Shown here piece after piece: positions 44,020 to 53,781 of a stretch of 64,000 bases of DNA (within the stretch, counting starts at the first letter, position 1; every line of letters begins with the position of its first letter). The translations under genes were made by a program, and so were the position numbers. The notes below the pieces were generated by a model. The model ran no database searches and had not been told where the DNA came from. It was given only the letters and a program-made list of their open reading frames with translations. The stretch lies in NCBI GenBank assembly GCA_934792465.1, contig CAKVOK010000010.1, positions 1 to 64,000 of the forward strand, read 5' to 3'. Source of the stretch: an uncultured Clostridia bacterium (lineage in GTDB: Bacteria; Bacillota; Clostridia; RUG12999).

Positions 44020-46596
44020 ATGAATGCACAAAAATTAACACAGAAATCAATAGAAGCCATAAATGCGGCGCAGTCTGCCGCATCGGAAAACCAGAATCCG
44101 CAGGTTACGCAGCAGCACTTGCTGTATGCGTTTTTATCCGATGAAAACGGACTTATTTCGCAAATTTTAAAGAAGCTTACAAATGCCGATGTTAAGGCTG
44201 CGGCGCTTAACGAAATAAACAAGCTGCCGAGAGTGAGCGGAGGTCAGCTTTATATTTCTCCGGAGCTTGAAGCGTCGTTCAATATTGCCGAAAAACAGGC
44301 AGAGAAAATGAAAGACGAATATGTTTCGGTAGAACATCTTTTCATAGGACTTCTGGAGCGTCCGTGCCCCGAGGTTAAAAGGATATTCGACAGCTGCGGA
44401 ATAAGGAAAAACGACTTTATGAAAACACTTGCCGAAGTCAGAGGTTCCGCACGTGTGACGGGAACAAATCCCGAAGAAACATACGATGTGCTTAAAAAAT
44501 ACGGCAGCGACCTTGTAGAGCTTGCAAGAAACAAAAAGCTTGACCCTGTTATCGGACGTGATAACGAGATACGAAACGTAATCAGAATTTTGTCGAGAAA
44601 GACGAAGAACAACCCGGTGCTTATCGGTGAACCGGGCGTAGGTAAAACGGCGATTGCCGAGGGACTTGCGCTCCGTATCGTCAGAGGCGATGTTCCGGCA
44701 AGCTTAAAAGACAGAAAAATATTCTCGCTCGATATAGGCTCGCTTATTGCCGGCGCAAAATACAGGGGCGAATTTGAGGAAAGGCTCAAAGCCGTACTTG
44801 CGGAAATCAAGAAAAGCGAAGGTCAGATTATATTGTTCATAGATGAGCTGCACACGATAGTCGGCGCAGGAAAAACAGACGGCGCCATGGACGCAGGCAA
44901 TCTGCTGAAACCTATGCTCGCACGCGGTGAGCTGCATTGTATCGGTGCGACAACGCTCAACGAATACAGACAGTATATCGAAAAAGACGCTGCACTTGAA
45001 AGAAGATTCCAGCCTGTCATGGTTGACGAACCTACCGTTGAAGATACAATCTCTATTTTGAGAGGTCTTAAAGAGCGTTACGAGGTGTATCACGGCGTAA
45101 AAATCCAGGACGGCGCACTTATTGCGGCGGCTACACTCTCGAACAGATACATTTCGGACAGATTTTTGCCGGATAAGGCAATCGACCTTGTTGATGAAGC
45201 TTGTGCGCTTATAAGAACGGAAATGGATTCCATGCCTACGGAAATGGACGATATTTCAAGGAAGATAATGCAGCACGAGATAGAAGAAACTGCGCTGAAA
45301 AAGGAAACCGACAAGCTTTCACAGGAGCATTTGAAAGAGATTCAGGCAGAAATTGCCGTTATGAAAGATAAGTTCAATGCCATGAAAGCTAAATGGGAAA
45401 ACGAAAAGAACGCTATCAACAAGGTGCAGACTCTGCGTGCGAAAATCGAGCAGGTTAATGCGGATATAGAAAAAGCGCAGATGAAATACGATCTTGAAGA
45501 AGCTTCAAAACTGAAATACGGTACGCTTCCTCAGCTTCAAAAAGAACTGGAGGAGGAAGAGAAGCTTGCGGACGAAAATATGAATTCGTCACTTTTGAGA
45601 GATAAAGTAACGGAAGAAGAAATTTCGAGAATCGTTTCAAGATGGACGGGTATACCGGTTGCAAAGCTTATGGAGGGCGAGCGTGAGAAGCTTCTGAATC
45701 TTGAAAGCGTGCTGCACAAACGTGTAATCGGTCAGGACGAAGCCGTAACAAAGGTTGCGGAAGCGATACTGCGTTCACGTGCCGGAATCAAAGACCCGAA
45801 TCGTCCTATAGGTTCGTTCCTGTTTTTAGGTCCTACGGGCGTAGGTAAGACGGAGCTTGCAAAAGCACTTGCGGAAACGCTGTTTGACGATGAAAAGAAC
45901 ATCGTGCGTATAGATATGAGTGAATATATGGAGAAATACTCCGTATCCAGACTTATCGGAGCGCCTCCGGGATATGTAGGATATGACGAGGGCGGACAGC
46001 TTACGGAAGCCGTAAGACGTAAACCGTACAGCGTTGTGCTTTTCGATGAGGTTGAAAAGGCGCATCCCGATGTGTTTAACGTGATGCTCCAAGTGCTTGA
46101 CGACGGCAGAATTACCGACAGCCAGGGACGTACCGTAGACTTCAAGAATACGATTATTATAATGACATCAAACCTCGGTTCGAGCAGCATACTGGAGGGT
46201 ATTGACGATAAGGGACATATAAGCGAAGAAGCGAAAAATGCCGTAAACGCATTGCTCAAACAGAATTTCAGACCGGAGTTTTTGAACAGACTCGATGAGA
46301 TAGTTCTTTATAAACCGCTTACGAAACCTGAAATATCCAAGATTGTAGACTTGCTTCTCGGCGGACTTAAGAAACGTTTGGAGGACAAACGTCTTGATAT
46401 TAAGCTCACCGATGCCGCAAAGAATCTTATAATCGACAGCGCATACGACCCGGTATACGGTGCACGTCCGCTGAAAAGATATATTCAGCAGACGGTCGAA
46501 ACGCTGATTGCCAAGGAGATTATCGGCGGAAATCTCGGACTTGACGAGGTTATCACGATTGATTCCGACGGCGAAAAGCTCTTTATTAAGAGATAA
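44020..46596 (+). CDS. clpB: ATP-dependent disaggregase ClpB
   Basis: An 858-aa AAA+ chaperone. N-domain repeats (1-145), NBD1 with Walker A GEPGVGKT, a coiled-coil middle domain (about 400-525, the M-domain that separates ClpB from other Clp ATPases) and NBD2 with Walker A GPTGVGKT and a C-terminal domain are present. It threads aggregated proteins together with DnaK. The pore loops KYRGEFEER and GYVGYDEGG are present. Length is normal. Confidence 0.97.
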   Translation: MNAQKLTQKSIEAINAAQSAASENQNPQVTQQHLLYAFLSDENGLISQILKKLTNADVKAAALNEINKLPRVSGGQLYISPELEASFNIAEKQAEKMKDEYVSVEHLFIGLLERPCPEVKRIFDSCGIRKNDFMKTLAEVRGSARVTGTNPEETYDVLKKYGSDLVELARNKKLDPVIGRDNEIRNVIRILSRKTKNNPVLIGEPGVGKTAIAEGLALRIVRGDVPASLKDRKIFSLDIGSLIAGAKYRGEFEERLKAVLAEIKKSEGQIILFIDELHTIVGAGKTDGAMDAGNLLKPMLARGELHCIGATTLNEYRQYIEKDAALERRFQPVMVDEPTVEDTISILRGLKERYEVYHGVKIQDGALIAAATLSNRYISDRFLPDKAIDLVDEACALIRTEMDSMPTEMDDISRKIMQHEIEETALKKETDKLSQEHLKEIQAEIAVMKDKFNAMKAKWENEKNAINKVQTLRAKIEQVNADIEKAQMKYDLEEASKLKYGTLPQLQKELEEEEKLADENMNSSLLRDKVTEEEISRIVSRWTGIPVAKLMEGEREKLLNLESVLHKRVIGQDEAVTKVAEAILRSRAGIKDPNRPIGSFLFLGPTGVGKTELAKALAETLFDDEKNIVRIDMSEYMEKYSVSRLIGAPPGYVGYDEGGQLTEAVRRKPYSVVLFDEVEKAHPDVFNVMLQVLDDGRITDSQGRTVDFKNTIIIMTSNLGSSSILEGIDDKGHISEEAKNAVNALLKQNFRPEFLNRLDEIVLYKPLTKPEISKIVDLLLGGLKKRLEDKRLDIKLTDAAKNLIIDSAYDPVYGARPLKRYIQQTVETLIAKEIIGGNLGLDEVITIDSDGEKLFIKR

Positions 46597-46603
46597 TATT
46601 TTG

Positions 46604-46642
46604 AGAGGGTACAACAAATTTTATTTTGCTGTACCCTCTTTT
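46604..46642 (+). terminator. Terminator of clpB
   Basis: AGAGGGTACA (46604-46613) pairs perfectly with TGTACCCTCT (46630-46639), followed by TTT. It begins 8 nt after the clpB stop. Confidence 0.88.
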
Positions 46643-46667
46643 GGGGCTTTAGAAAAATAGTGCAGAA

Positions 46668-46802
46668 TGGACAAACTGAGCAAAAGTAAGGCATCGTCCT
46701 TGCTTTTGGTACCCGAAGGCGTATGTGTATACGTCGAGAGGCGAAGTTTGTTCATAGCATAAAGCAATATTTATTTTAGAAATTCGTTCTTAAACGAATT
46801 TC
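46668..46802. repeat. Nested stem-loop element downstream of clpB
   Basis: An outer stem TGGACAAACT (46668-46677) / AGTTTGTTCA (46745-46754), one wobble, encloses AAAAGTAAGG/CCTTGCTTTT (46682-46691, 46698-46707) and a CGTAT-GTGT-ATACG hairpin near 46720-46733, a three-way-junction layout. A further perfect hairpin GAAATTCGTT/AACGAATTTC (46779-46788, 46793-46802) follows. The remaining gap to 46897 shows no gene. Confidence 0.65.
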
Positions 46803-46897
46803 AACATCTGTTTTAATTCATTTTGTGTATTTGGGTATTATCAATTATACTATTATATCGGTATTTTCTTGCTTTATGCGGTCTGTGCATTTTGCCT

Positions 46898-48355
46898 TTA
46901 TTCTCGTACACATTTGCAGATGATATGTTTGATTTTGTCTGTTGAAAAAGGAATTTGATTGACGTTGAAATCGCCGATTTCCACTACGGTAGCGACGGTT
47001 TCTGTGTTGTCGTCGCCTGTCGGGACAAGTACGGAATCGCCGACTTTTATGCTTTCATCGTCCGTCAGATAGCGATATTTTTTCTCGCCGAAATCAAAAG
47101 CCACGCTGCACATTATATATTCGGATTTTCTGCGTTTTGCCTTGTCATAATTGAATATATCGCTTGAATTATGTGATTTTACAGACTTCGACAGGGCTTT
47201 TATAAAATAATCAAACCCTTTCGGAAGACCGGCTTTGTCAAAAGAGCCGGAAATCGTGTATGCCGGCTTGTTTTCGTAATCGACAGTGATTGTATAAGAC
47301 CTTGTTTTGCCGGTATTGTCGCAGTGTGTCGGAGTGCCGTCGAAAAGTATTTCATTGCCAAAACGGTCAAATAAATCTTGTACGCATTTAGCATCTTCGT
47401 ATTTATGAAAAGCTTTGCAACCCGTTCCGGAATCGAGAGTATGTTCGATTGTACCGTTTTTGCGGTCGATAATCAGATGTTCGGTCGAGGTTATATCGGA
47501 AAGCTTCCATTTGCCGCCGTTTTGCACCGTAAGCTTTTCGATTTTTGTATAATCCAAGGTGATTTTGTTTATTACATCGGCTTTGAAATTCCCGTCGAAC
47601 AAATAAAGACTTTCCATGCCGAGGATTTCTCGTAAGCTGTCTGACAAATCCTTGAAATCATTGTTTAAAGGACCTTGAAATTTATATGTTATATCGTCAT
47701 TGTCGGTAAGCTCGAGCTGCCAGTTGTCAATATCCGATGAAAATACATTGCTGTATTTGCCGATGAAACGTGATGTCAAAATTTCAAATAAACGCTCTGA
47801 TGCCGCATTGTCTATATTAAAGTTTTTTACTCTCGCCTTTTCGTAGTTTTCGCCGTATCGGTTAGAGGTGCAGCCGTCGAAATATACGCTGCCGCCTTTG
47901 TCAATTGCGATATGCTGAACAATCTTGATATTCGGAGAGTGGGAATGAAGGTTTGAAACAATGCGAATCGTCTTCAGATTGCCATGAAAAGCGGTTATAT
48001 TGTCCTCCGTGAGTGCCGCAAGTCTGAAAAGTGCAAGAGCAAACCATGCACGGTTTTCAAAGGATACAATCTCGGAGGCTGTGCTGTGTGCAAAAGACTT
48101 CCATTGAGAATGTATCGCCGACCCAAGCAGCTGTATATCCGTTACACTGTTTATGATTTCATAAAGCTTGGTGTATTTTGCGGCGTCATGTCCGTATTTT
48201 TGAAAGAAGGAATGTCCGTAGTCTGCGGTAAATCCGATAGCGTCGCATTCGTTCGCCGGCCGATTGTCGGTTAATTCTTCATACCCGGTATCGGGGTTGC
48301 GGAATTTGTCGCACCACTTTACGGCAAAATCGTGTATTTGTTTCATATCTGCCAT
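46898..48355 (-). CDS. Hypothetical protein, 485 aa
   Basis: I do not recognise this protein. It begins MADMKQIHDFAVKWCDKFRN with an aromatic and charged N-terminal region, has a long alpha/beta middle, and ends in a compact domain (about 405-485) with FGEKKYRYLTDDE and KVGDSVLVPTG that looks like a small beta-barrel (DUF5839-like, uncertain). There is no signal peptide or membrane segment. The start has AAAGGA nearby. It follows the xre gene at 48386-48700 by 30 nt on the same strand, so it is probably regulated with or by it. Confidence 0.78.
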   Translation of the reverse strand: MADMKQIHDFAVKWCDKFRNPDTGYEELTDNRPANECDAIGFTADYGHSFFQKYGHDAAKYTKLYEIINSVTDIQLLGSAIHSQWKSFAHSTASEIVSFENRAWFALALFRLAALTEDNITAFHGNLKTIRIVSNLHSHSPNIKIVQHIAIDKGGSVYFDGCTSNRYGENYEKARVKNFNIDNAASERLFEILTSRFIGKYSNVFSSDIDNWQLELTDNDDITYKFQGPLNNDFKDLSDSLREILGMESLYLFDGNFKADVINKITLDYTKIEKLTVQNGGKWKLSDITSTEHLIIDRKNGTIEHTLDSGTGCKAFHKYEDAKCVQDLFDRFGNEILFDGTPTHCDNTGKTRSYTITVDYENKPAYTISGSFDKAGLPKGFDYFIKALSKSVKSHNSSDIFNYDKAKRRKSEYIMCSVAFDFGEKKYRYLTDDESIKVGDSVLVPTGDDNTETVATVVEIGDFNVNQIPFSTDKIKHIICKCVRE

Positions 48356-48385
48356 ATTTATACATTCCTTTCTTTTGTATTCTTA

Positions 48386-48700
48386 TTACTTGGTATTCTC
48401 AAGTCCGAGTAAAATGTTTACGGCACGCTGCAAATCGGAATGTTCGTGGTATGCCGATATGAGTTTTCTTTCCTGTGATGTTAATTCATTCTTGTCGAGA
48501 TGAATATCGAGAAGTTCGCTCGGAGATACGTTCAGGGCGATGCATATGCCGGAGAGTAAATCGACGTCCGGCCGGTTAAGGCCTTGTTCCCAATTTGATA
48601 CACGGCTGCTTGATACTCCTATTTTTTCGGCAAGTTGTTTTTGTGACATATTGTTTTCCTTGCGATATTTACATATCCGCTTGCCAATCTCATAGCTCAT
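48386..48700 (-). CDS. XRE-family transcriptional regulator
   Basis: A 104-aa protein with a Cro/C1-type HTH at residues about 5-60 (ICKYRKENNMSQKQLAEKIG, SSSRVSNWEQGLNRP) and a short helical tail (ERKLISAYHEHSDLQRAVNILLGL). The ATG at 48700 sits 8 nt after GAGGAG; in-frame starts at 48706 and 48709 are too close. It is divergent from the second XRE gene, and the two promoters lie back to back. Confidence 0.92.
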   Translation of the reverse strand: MSYEIGKRICKYRKENNMSQKQLAEKIGVSSSRVSNWEQGLNRPDVDLLSGICIALNVSPSELLDIHLDKNELTSQERKLISAYHEHSDLQRAVNILLGLENTK

Positions 48701-48721
48701 TAACATCACTCCTCATATTTT

Positions 48722-48750
48722 AGTATATCAAAAATTCTCTAAAAAGTCAA
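48722..48750 (-). promoter_or_regulatory. Promoter of the minus-strand xre gene
   Basis: TTGACT (48750-48745, minus), 17 bp, TATACT (48727-48722), 21 nt before the start. Confidence 0.75.
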
Positions 48751-48779
48751 TGAAACTACAAAATTTTGTGAAAAAAACC

Positions 48780-48831
48780 TTGACAAAACAGGAAAACTGT
48801 TGTATAATGAAAATATAACAGAAATGCTGTT
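48780..48831 (+). promoter_or_regulatory. Promoter of the xre/zinc-ribbon operon with two identical operators
   Basis: TTGACA (48780-48785), 17 bp, TATAAT (48803-48808). AACAG-N5-CTGTT occurs twice, at 48787-48801 (between -35 and -10) and 48817-48831 (downstream of -10), exactly 30 bp apart, which is about three helical turns. This is a typical arrangement for co-operative binding of an XRE repressor, most simply the product of the gene at 48858. Confidence 0.88.
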
Positions 48832-48857
48832 TTGTGTAAAGAGGGGGGTTGCACCTT

Positions 48858-49067
48858 ATGCGTGTATATGAAAAAGTAAAAGAATACATAAAAAAACACG
48901 GAATTAAACAAACGGCAATAGCAAAGAAATGCGGAATGGAACCAAGCACACTAAGCTCTATATTGAACGGGAAGCGCAAGATGTATGCGGACGATTTAAA
49001 AGCGATTTGTTTTGCGCTGAACGTCAGTCCGGAAATATTTGTTGATTTTGAAAAAAAGAGTGCCTGA
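48858..49067 (+). CDS. Small XRE-family repressor
   Basis: A 69-aa protein that is almost all HTH (EYIKKHGIKQTAIAKKCGME, PSTLSSILNGKRKMYADDLKAICFALNVSPEIF). It leads the zinc-ribbon operon, 13 nt before the next gene. The ATG at 48858 is preferred to the upstream TTG because it sits 9 nt after GAGGGGGG. By inference it controls the operators in its own promoter. Confidence 0.9.
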   Translation: MRVYEKVKEYIKKHGIKQTAIAKKCGMEPSTLSSILNGKRKMYADDLKAICFALNVSPEIFVDFEKKSA

Positions 49068-49080
49068 GGGGGAATGAAAA

Positions 49081-49608
49081 ATGAATAAATATTGCAGCAA
49101 ATGCGGGAAGCCTGTAGAAGACGGCAGCTCCTTTTGCAAAAACTGCGGTGCGAAAATACCATATGAATCAAACTTTGCTTATGCCGGCGAGTATTATGTA
49201 CCGTACAGAAAAACGCCTACGCAGACGCTTGCGGACAGGGAAAGAGCCTCTGCTGTTGTATGGACTGTTGTGGCAGGCTTGCAGGGGATTATAGCCTTGC
49301 TGACGATAAGCGAATTGTCATTGATCGGAAGCCTTATAGGAATACCTCTTGCATGGGGTGGGTTGCTTATGTTGGCACTTGCTTCATACAATGCGTACGG
49401 TGCGTATTGTTCTTTCAGACGTGTGAAGCGTGTTTTGGAACGCAGACGGGGGATTGTATGGGAATACGATAAAATGCTGGTAACAAGCATCGTGTTTATT
49501 GTTTTGAATGTAATCTTCGGAGCGGTAATAGGCGTAGCCGGAGCAGTATTTGATTTGTTCAACAGATATTATGCATTGAACAATGCACAGTATCTTGAGG
49601 ATAATTGA
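49081..49608 (+). CDS. Zinc-ribbon membrane protein A
   Basis: A 175-aa protein with an N-terminal zinc ribbon (Cys5, Cys8, Cys19, Cys22) followed by hydrophobic segments (about 60-82, 85-105 and 135-160). The membrane part shares AVVW...Q and NVIFGAVIGVAGAVF with gene B, so the two are paralogues. The ribbon would be cytoplasmic. Function unknown. Confidence 0.85.
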   Translation: MNKYCSKCGKPVEDGSSFCKNCGAKIPYESNFAYAGEYYVPYRKTPTQTLADRERASAVVWTVVAGLQGIIALLTISELSLIGSLIGIPLAWGGLLMLALASYNAYGAYCSFRRVKRVLERRRGIVWEYDKMLVTSIVFIVLNVIFGAVIGVAGAVFDLFNRYYALNNAQYLEDN

Positions 49609-49636
49609 TATTAAAAACGAAAGGGGGTAAATAGAT

Positions 49637-50209
49637 ATGTTTTGTATGCATTGTGGGAAAGAACTGCTTGACGGCAGCAAATTTTGCAGAAATTGCGGAA
49701 AAGCCGTAGACGGCGAAAATGTAAATCAGCAGCCGCAGAGTCAATACGGAAATCAAGTATATCAACCTGCATACCATCCGTATATTCCGCAGAAAAATAT
49801 TGTTCAGCAGCTTTCGGCAAAGATAAAAACCGAAGCCGTTATATGGCTTGTGATAGCTTGTATTCAATATATTCTCGGCATCGTCAATATAGCGATCGGC
49901 GCAGACAGCTATGACGGAGAGTTTTTGATTACATACGGTATTTTCATTATTTTAATTGCTGTTATAAATACCGTTTCGAGTGTTCGTGATTTTACGTACA
50001 GCACACAGATTTTGAACGAGCCGGTAGGGATAATTGCAAAATACGAGCCTGTGGGAGGAGTTGTCGCAACTCTTATTTATAATATAATTTTCGGCGGAAT
50101 AATAGGCGTTGCAGGTTCGGTTTACGCTTTTATAATACGCAATTTTGTTTTATCAAACCAAATACAATTTGCGCAAATAGAGCAGCAGCATTCTACCCTG
50201 AGCAATTAA
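49637..50209 (+). CDS. Zinc-ribbon membrane protein B
   Basis: A 190-aa protein with the zinc ribbon at Cys3, Cys6, Cys17, Cys20, a Gln/Tyr/Pro-rich linker (about 30-55) and then a membrane part with AVIWLVIACIQYILGIVNIAIG and NIIFGGIIGVAGSVYAF. It is a paralogue of protein A. It starts behind GGGGGT 28 nt after gene A. Confidence 0.85.
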   Translation: MFCMHCGKELLDGSKFCRNCGKAVDGENVNQQPQSQYGNQVYQPAYHPYIPQKNIVQQLSAKIKTEAVIWLVIACIQYILGIVNIAIGADSYDGEFLITYGIFIILIAVINTVSSVRDFTYSTQILNEPVGIIAKYEPVGGVVATLIYNIIFGGIIGVAGSVYAFIIRNFVLSNQIQFAQIEQQHSTLSN

Positions 50210-50254
50210 AAAGGCTTGTATCACAAATAAATATACGAAAGGTGGTAAATAATT

Positions 50255-51979
50255 GTGTTTTGTACAAAATGCGGAAACGAAAATCCGGACAATGCCGGAT
50301 TTTGCCTGAATTGCGGAAATCCGCTGAATGGCGGGCAGGCTGCATATCCGCAAAACAATCCGGCATACGGACGGCAGGAATATGCGGAAAACGCAAGAAT
50401 ACTGCGAGAGCAAAAAATAGCGGCACAAGAAAGAAGAACACAAAGACGGGAAAAATTCATCGCCGTATTATGGCTTATTTCCGGTATATTGCAGATTTTA
50501 TTGGGTATAGGGCAAATAGTGGAAAGAATCTATTACGGACTGTCATTCATGGATGATAGGATTTTGCAGTACGCCTGTATATCAAAGCTGCTGTCCGGCG
50601 GAGGACTTATTATAATGGGTCTTATTTCTATAGCGTTTTTTTTGCGGATGGGCAAAAAAACGCAAGTTTGTAAAAAAATATATATGCCGGTGATGATGTG
50701 TGTTTTGCAGATTATTTTTATTTCTTCCAGCTTGATACAGATAGGTTATTCGCTCGGTCCATTAATGCCATTTTATTATGAAATTTATTCATTATTGTCT
50801 GGTAATATTAGTAAAGTATTTGAATACGGCAGTAATATTGTTACGGCAGTTATATGTATGCTCCCTATTTTTTCGGCTGTTATGGAATTTATAAATATAT
50901 CGTGCCGAAAAAGCAAGGCAGAAACACCCAAAGGTCACAATCGGTTAATTGCATCGGCGCTTTTCTTGGCAGCTTGCCTCATAATTACGTCTGTCGCATC
51001 ATATTCTTTGTGGCAATATAAATATAATATTTATCTGAAAGAAGAAGAAAGGATTGGGCAGGTTGTTTCAAGCGGAAGTTTGAATGATTATCCGAACAGA
51101 GTTATAGGTCAGTCGCTGGATAATTATATGCAAAGTATAGATTCGGACAAACTCAATACCTACGTTAATAATTATTATTATGCAGCCAACGATCCCGAAA
51201 GATTATACTGTTCCAAAGAAATATCATACCATGCTTCACCGGAAGATAATCGTTACATTGAAAGATGGCTTCGATACTCTTCTTCCTCCGAAGAACTTCA
51301 AGACGGTAGTCAAGAAACCGAAATTTATATTACATTTTGCATAAATGAGGCAAAAAATTCAATTAATATTACAAACGTTAAGATAGACGGTAAAGATCTT
51401 GACGATGCGCAGCGTGAAAAATGGATAAAGAAGTATATAGGCGGGCAGGAGGATTGGTATTTGAAAAACCGCGGAGAAAGGTATATGGAAGATGGGGCAT
51501 ATATATCTGATGACGAAGTATTTTATATTGCACCGGACTATAAATTTAAGACAACAACTGTATTTAAAAACTCCGGTTATAAAGAAGTAGAAGCGTATGA
51601 CATATCATATGATGGGGAAAGGCTGTGGCTGAAAGTCGAGTCAACCGACGAGAATGGCAAAAGTTCATATTACTGGATTCCGAAAGATGCGTATAAAGAC
51701 AAATACAGAAGCAGCTATACGTCAGGAGGCACATATTCTGATTTGGAGTTGCTCGGGCAGAGATATTATAGAGACGGTGTTTATGTATCTAACACAGATA
51801 GGTTATATACATTGCCCTACTCAGGCAAGTCTTGCCTAGTAAAGTTTGATACCTCCGGGACAAAAGATGTGTATGACTATATAGTGAAAGAAGGGAAGCT
51901 ATGGTTAAAATTAAAAGAAACAATAGACGGTCAAACATCATATTACTGGATTCCGAAAACAGAAAGCGGTTTGTCGTAA
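50255..51979 (+). CDS. Zinc-ribbon membrane protein C with extracellular SH3-like repeats
   Basis: A 574-aa protein starting with GTG at 50255 (GGTGG upstream). The zinc ribbon is Cys3, Cys6, Cys17, Cys20. Membrane helices (about 66-90, 105-130, 140-165, 185-210, 225-250) begin with AVLWLISGILQILLGIG, as in A and B. A large extracellular region (about 255-574) ends with two copies of a ~70-residue SH3-like repeat (RYMEDGAYISDDE...SYYWIPKD and RYYRDGVYVSNTD...SYYWIPKT). This looks like a receptor with a wall- or ligand-binding end. Confidence 0.85.
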   Translation: MFCTKCGNENPDNAGFCLNCGNPLNGGQAAYPQNNPAYGRQEYAENARILREQKIAAQERRTQRREKFIAVLWLISGILQILLGIGQIVERIYYGLSFMDDRILQYACISKLLSGGGLIIMGLISIAFFLRMGKKTQVCKKIYMPVMMCVLQIIFISSSLIQIGYSLGPLMPFYYEIYSLLSGNISKVFEYGSNIVTAVICMLPIFSAVMEFINISCRKSKAETPKGHNRLIASALFLAACLIITSVASYSLWQYKYNIYLKEEERIGQVVSSGSLNDYPNRVIGQSLDNYMQSIDSDKLNTYVNNYYYAANDPERLYCSKEISYHASPEDNRYIERWLRYSSSSEELQDGSQETEIYITFCINEAKNSINITNVKIDGKDLDDAQREKWIKKYIGGQEDWYLKNRGERYMEDGAYISDDEVFYIAPDYKFKTTTVFKNSGYKEVEAYDISYDGERLWLKVESTDENGKSSYYWIPKDAYKDKYRSSYTSGGTYSDLELLGQRYYRDGVYVSNTDRLYTLPYSGKSCLVKFDTSGTKDVYDYIVKEGKLWLKLKETIDGQTSYYWIPKTESGLS

Positions 51980-52036
51980 TATAATGCCTATCAGATTATA
52001 TGAAATTAAAACCTTAAGAAAAGGGGAAATGAAAAA

Positions 52037-52558
52037 ATGAACATATGTAAAAGTTGCGGAAATGAAATTGGTGAAAATGAGAAGTTTTGCCGGAAATGCG
52101 GTGCTGCCGCAGAAGTACAGACTGATTATCAGAATACATATGCAGTGCAGGGAAGTGCGCCGTATAGGACAAAAAGCGAACTGACGGCGGCACACAAATA
52201 TTTTATGATAAAGTTTAAAAGAATATTGGCGCTCGTAATGATGGTTCTTACGGCAGGAGCAATTGTAGCCGGTTTGATGTCAATAGCTCCGCTGAACAGT
52301 AATTATAAATCGGCACTTGCTCACGGAAGCAGTATTTCATATATTGAATCTGTCGGCGGCAAAACGCTGGAAGAAGCGTATTACAAGGATTACGGCAAAT
52401 ATTTGGAAAACGAAGCTGCAATCTCGTATACAACGGCTTGTCTTGTCAGCGGAATTTATCAGACCGTGCTGCTTATTCTGTTGTTATATTGGGTTTACTT
52501 ATTCATGGAATCATCATTCAAAAAGCAACTTTACGAAGAAACCGGAGAGATAGAATAA
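52037..52558 (+). CDS. Zinc-ribbon membrane protein D
   Basis: A 173-aa protein with the zinc ribbon at Cys4, Cys7, Cys18, Cys21, a linker and two membrane helices (about 63-85 and 137-160) flanking a ~50-residue extracellular loop. It is less similar to A and B. It is the last gene of the operon, 57 nt after gene C, behind AAAGGGGAAATG. Confidence 0.83.
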   Translation: MNICKSCGNEIGENEKFCRKCGAAAEVQTDYQNTYAVQGSAPYRTKSELTAAHKYFMIKFKRILALVMMVLTAGAIVAGLMSIAPLNSNYKSALAHGSSISYIESVGGKTLEEAYYKDYGKYLENEAAISYTTACLVSGIYQTVLLILLLYWVYLFMESSFKKQLYEETGEIE

Positions 52559-52580
52559 CAGGAAAGGCAATATATACACA

Positions 52581-52643
52581 ACACGGAACGACAGCTGTTT
52601 TGAACCGATACAAATGAGGTTCGGCAAGCCGGACGTTCCGTGT
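52581..52643. repeat. Nested stem-loop element between convergent operons
   Basis: The outer stem ACACGGAACG (52581-52590) / CGTTCCGTGT (52634-52643) is perfect. Inside lie GAACC/GGTTC (52602-52606, 52618-52622) and CGGC-AA-GCCG (52622-52631). It shares the outer stem plus two inner hairpins layout seen at 46668. It may end transcription from both sides. Confidence 0.65.
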
Positions 52644-52662
52644 CGCTGTTCTGCATATATTA

Positions 52663-52899
52663 CTAAACTTTATGTGCAGTAATAATCGTATAGCTGTATG
52701 CATTTACGGTAATCACACAATCGGGCGTGTGCACATACCAATTTTTCCCACGCCGTTCAATCGAAACGGCGTGATTTAATATGCGGTCTTTGCACCATTC
52801 TGCGGGATTATCCGTATCGATATAGAGATTGCGCCGTATGCGCTTAGCACCGAGTTCCGTTGTATGAAGCTTTTCGATATTGCATATTAATTCGTTCAT
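52663..52899 (-). CDS. DUF3781-family small protein
   Basis: A 78-aa protein resembling DUF3781: MNELICNIEKLHTTELGAKR, EWCKDRILN, ERRGKNWYVHTPDCVITVNA and YTIITAHK. It is common in Clostridia and Bacteroidetes and of unknown function. The start at 52899 follows AAAGG. It comes after folD on the same strand. Confidence 0.82.
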   Translation of the reverse strand: MNELICNIEKLHTTELGAKRIRRNLYIDTDNPAEWCKDRILNHAVSIERRGKNWYVHTPDCVITVNAYSYTIITAHKV

Positions 52900-52938
52900 G
52901 ATTCCGACCTTTCGGTGAAAAAGCATTTTTAATAATTG

Positions 52939-53781
52939 TTATTTCCTCATTTGAGCCGCTTTGACCGTATTTTTCATAAGCATTGCAATCGTCATCGGGC
53001 CTACGCCGCCGGGAACGGGGGTGATAGCACCTGCGATTTCCTTTACGTTTTCAAAATCAACGTCGCCGCAAAGCTTTCCCTCTGCGTTTCTGTTCATTCC
53101 GACGTCAATGACAACCGCTCCGGGTTTTACCATATCGGCGGTTATAATATTTTCTTTTCCCACTGCTGCAACGATTATATCCGCACGCAGACATTCTTCT
53201 TTCAGATTAGCTGTTTTTGAATGGCAAACCGTAACCGTTCCGTTTTGGTGAAGCAGCAGCATTGCCTGCGGTTTGCCGACTATATTGCTTCTGCCGACAA
53301 CTACGCAGTGTTTTCCGGCAACGTCTATTCCGCTTTCTTTTATCAGCTCCATAACGCCTGCCGGAGTACACGGCAGAAAATCATAATCGCCTATCATGAT
53401 TTTGCCTACGTTGACGGGGTGGAATGCGTCAACGTCTTTATTCACGCTTATTCTGTTTATTACGGCTTTTTCGTCAAGATGCTTCGGCAGCGGCAGCTGC
53501 ACCAATATTCCGTCTGTGTTTTCCGATTCGTTCAATGTATCTATCAGCTCTTCCAGCTGTTCCTGCGTTGTTTCCTCCGGCAAAACATATTCCGACGATA
53601 TCATTCCGACCTCTTCGCAGGCACGCTTTTTGTTGCGCACGTATACCTTTGAAGCGGGGTCGTTTCCCACAAGCACCACCGCAAGGCAAGGTTTAATGCC
53701 TTTTTCTTTTAACGCTTCCACTTCTTTCGCCGCTTCTGCTTTTATTCTTGCCGAAACCTTTTTTCCGTCTAAAATCATCAT
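52939..53781 (-). CDS. folD: Methylene-THF dehydrogenase/cyclohydrolase FolD
   Basis: A 280-aa bifunctional enzyme of one-carbon metabolism (methylene- to methenyl- to formyl-tetrahydrofolate). Catalytic Tyr and Lys are in [11 protein letters not shown] (about residues 48-54); [20 protein letters not shown] and [11 protein letters not shown] complete the family set. GGAGG lies 8 nt before the first ATG. The 5' end overlaps the ygiQ 3' end by 89 nt. Confidence 0.96.
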   Translation of the reverse strand: MMILDGKKVSARIKAEAAKEVEALKEKGIKPCLAVVLVGNDPASKVYVRNKKRACEEVGMISSEYVLPEETTQEQLEELIDTLNESENTDGILVQLPLPKHLDEKAVINRISVNKDVDAFHPVNVGKIMIGDYDFLPCTPAGVMELIKESGIDVAGKHCVVVGRSNIVGKPQAMLLLHQNGTVTVCHSKTANLKEECLRADIIVAAVGKENIITADMVKPGAVVIDVGMNRNAEGKLCGDVDFENVKEIAGAITPVPGGVGPMTIAMLMKNTVKAAQMRK

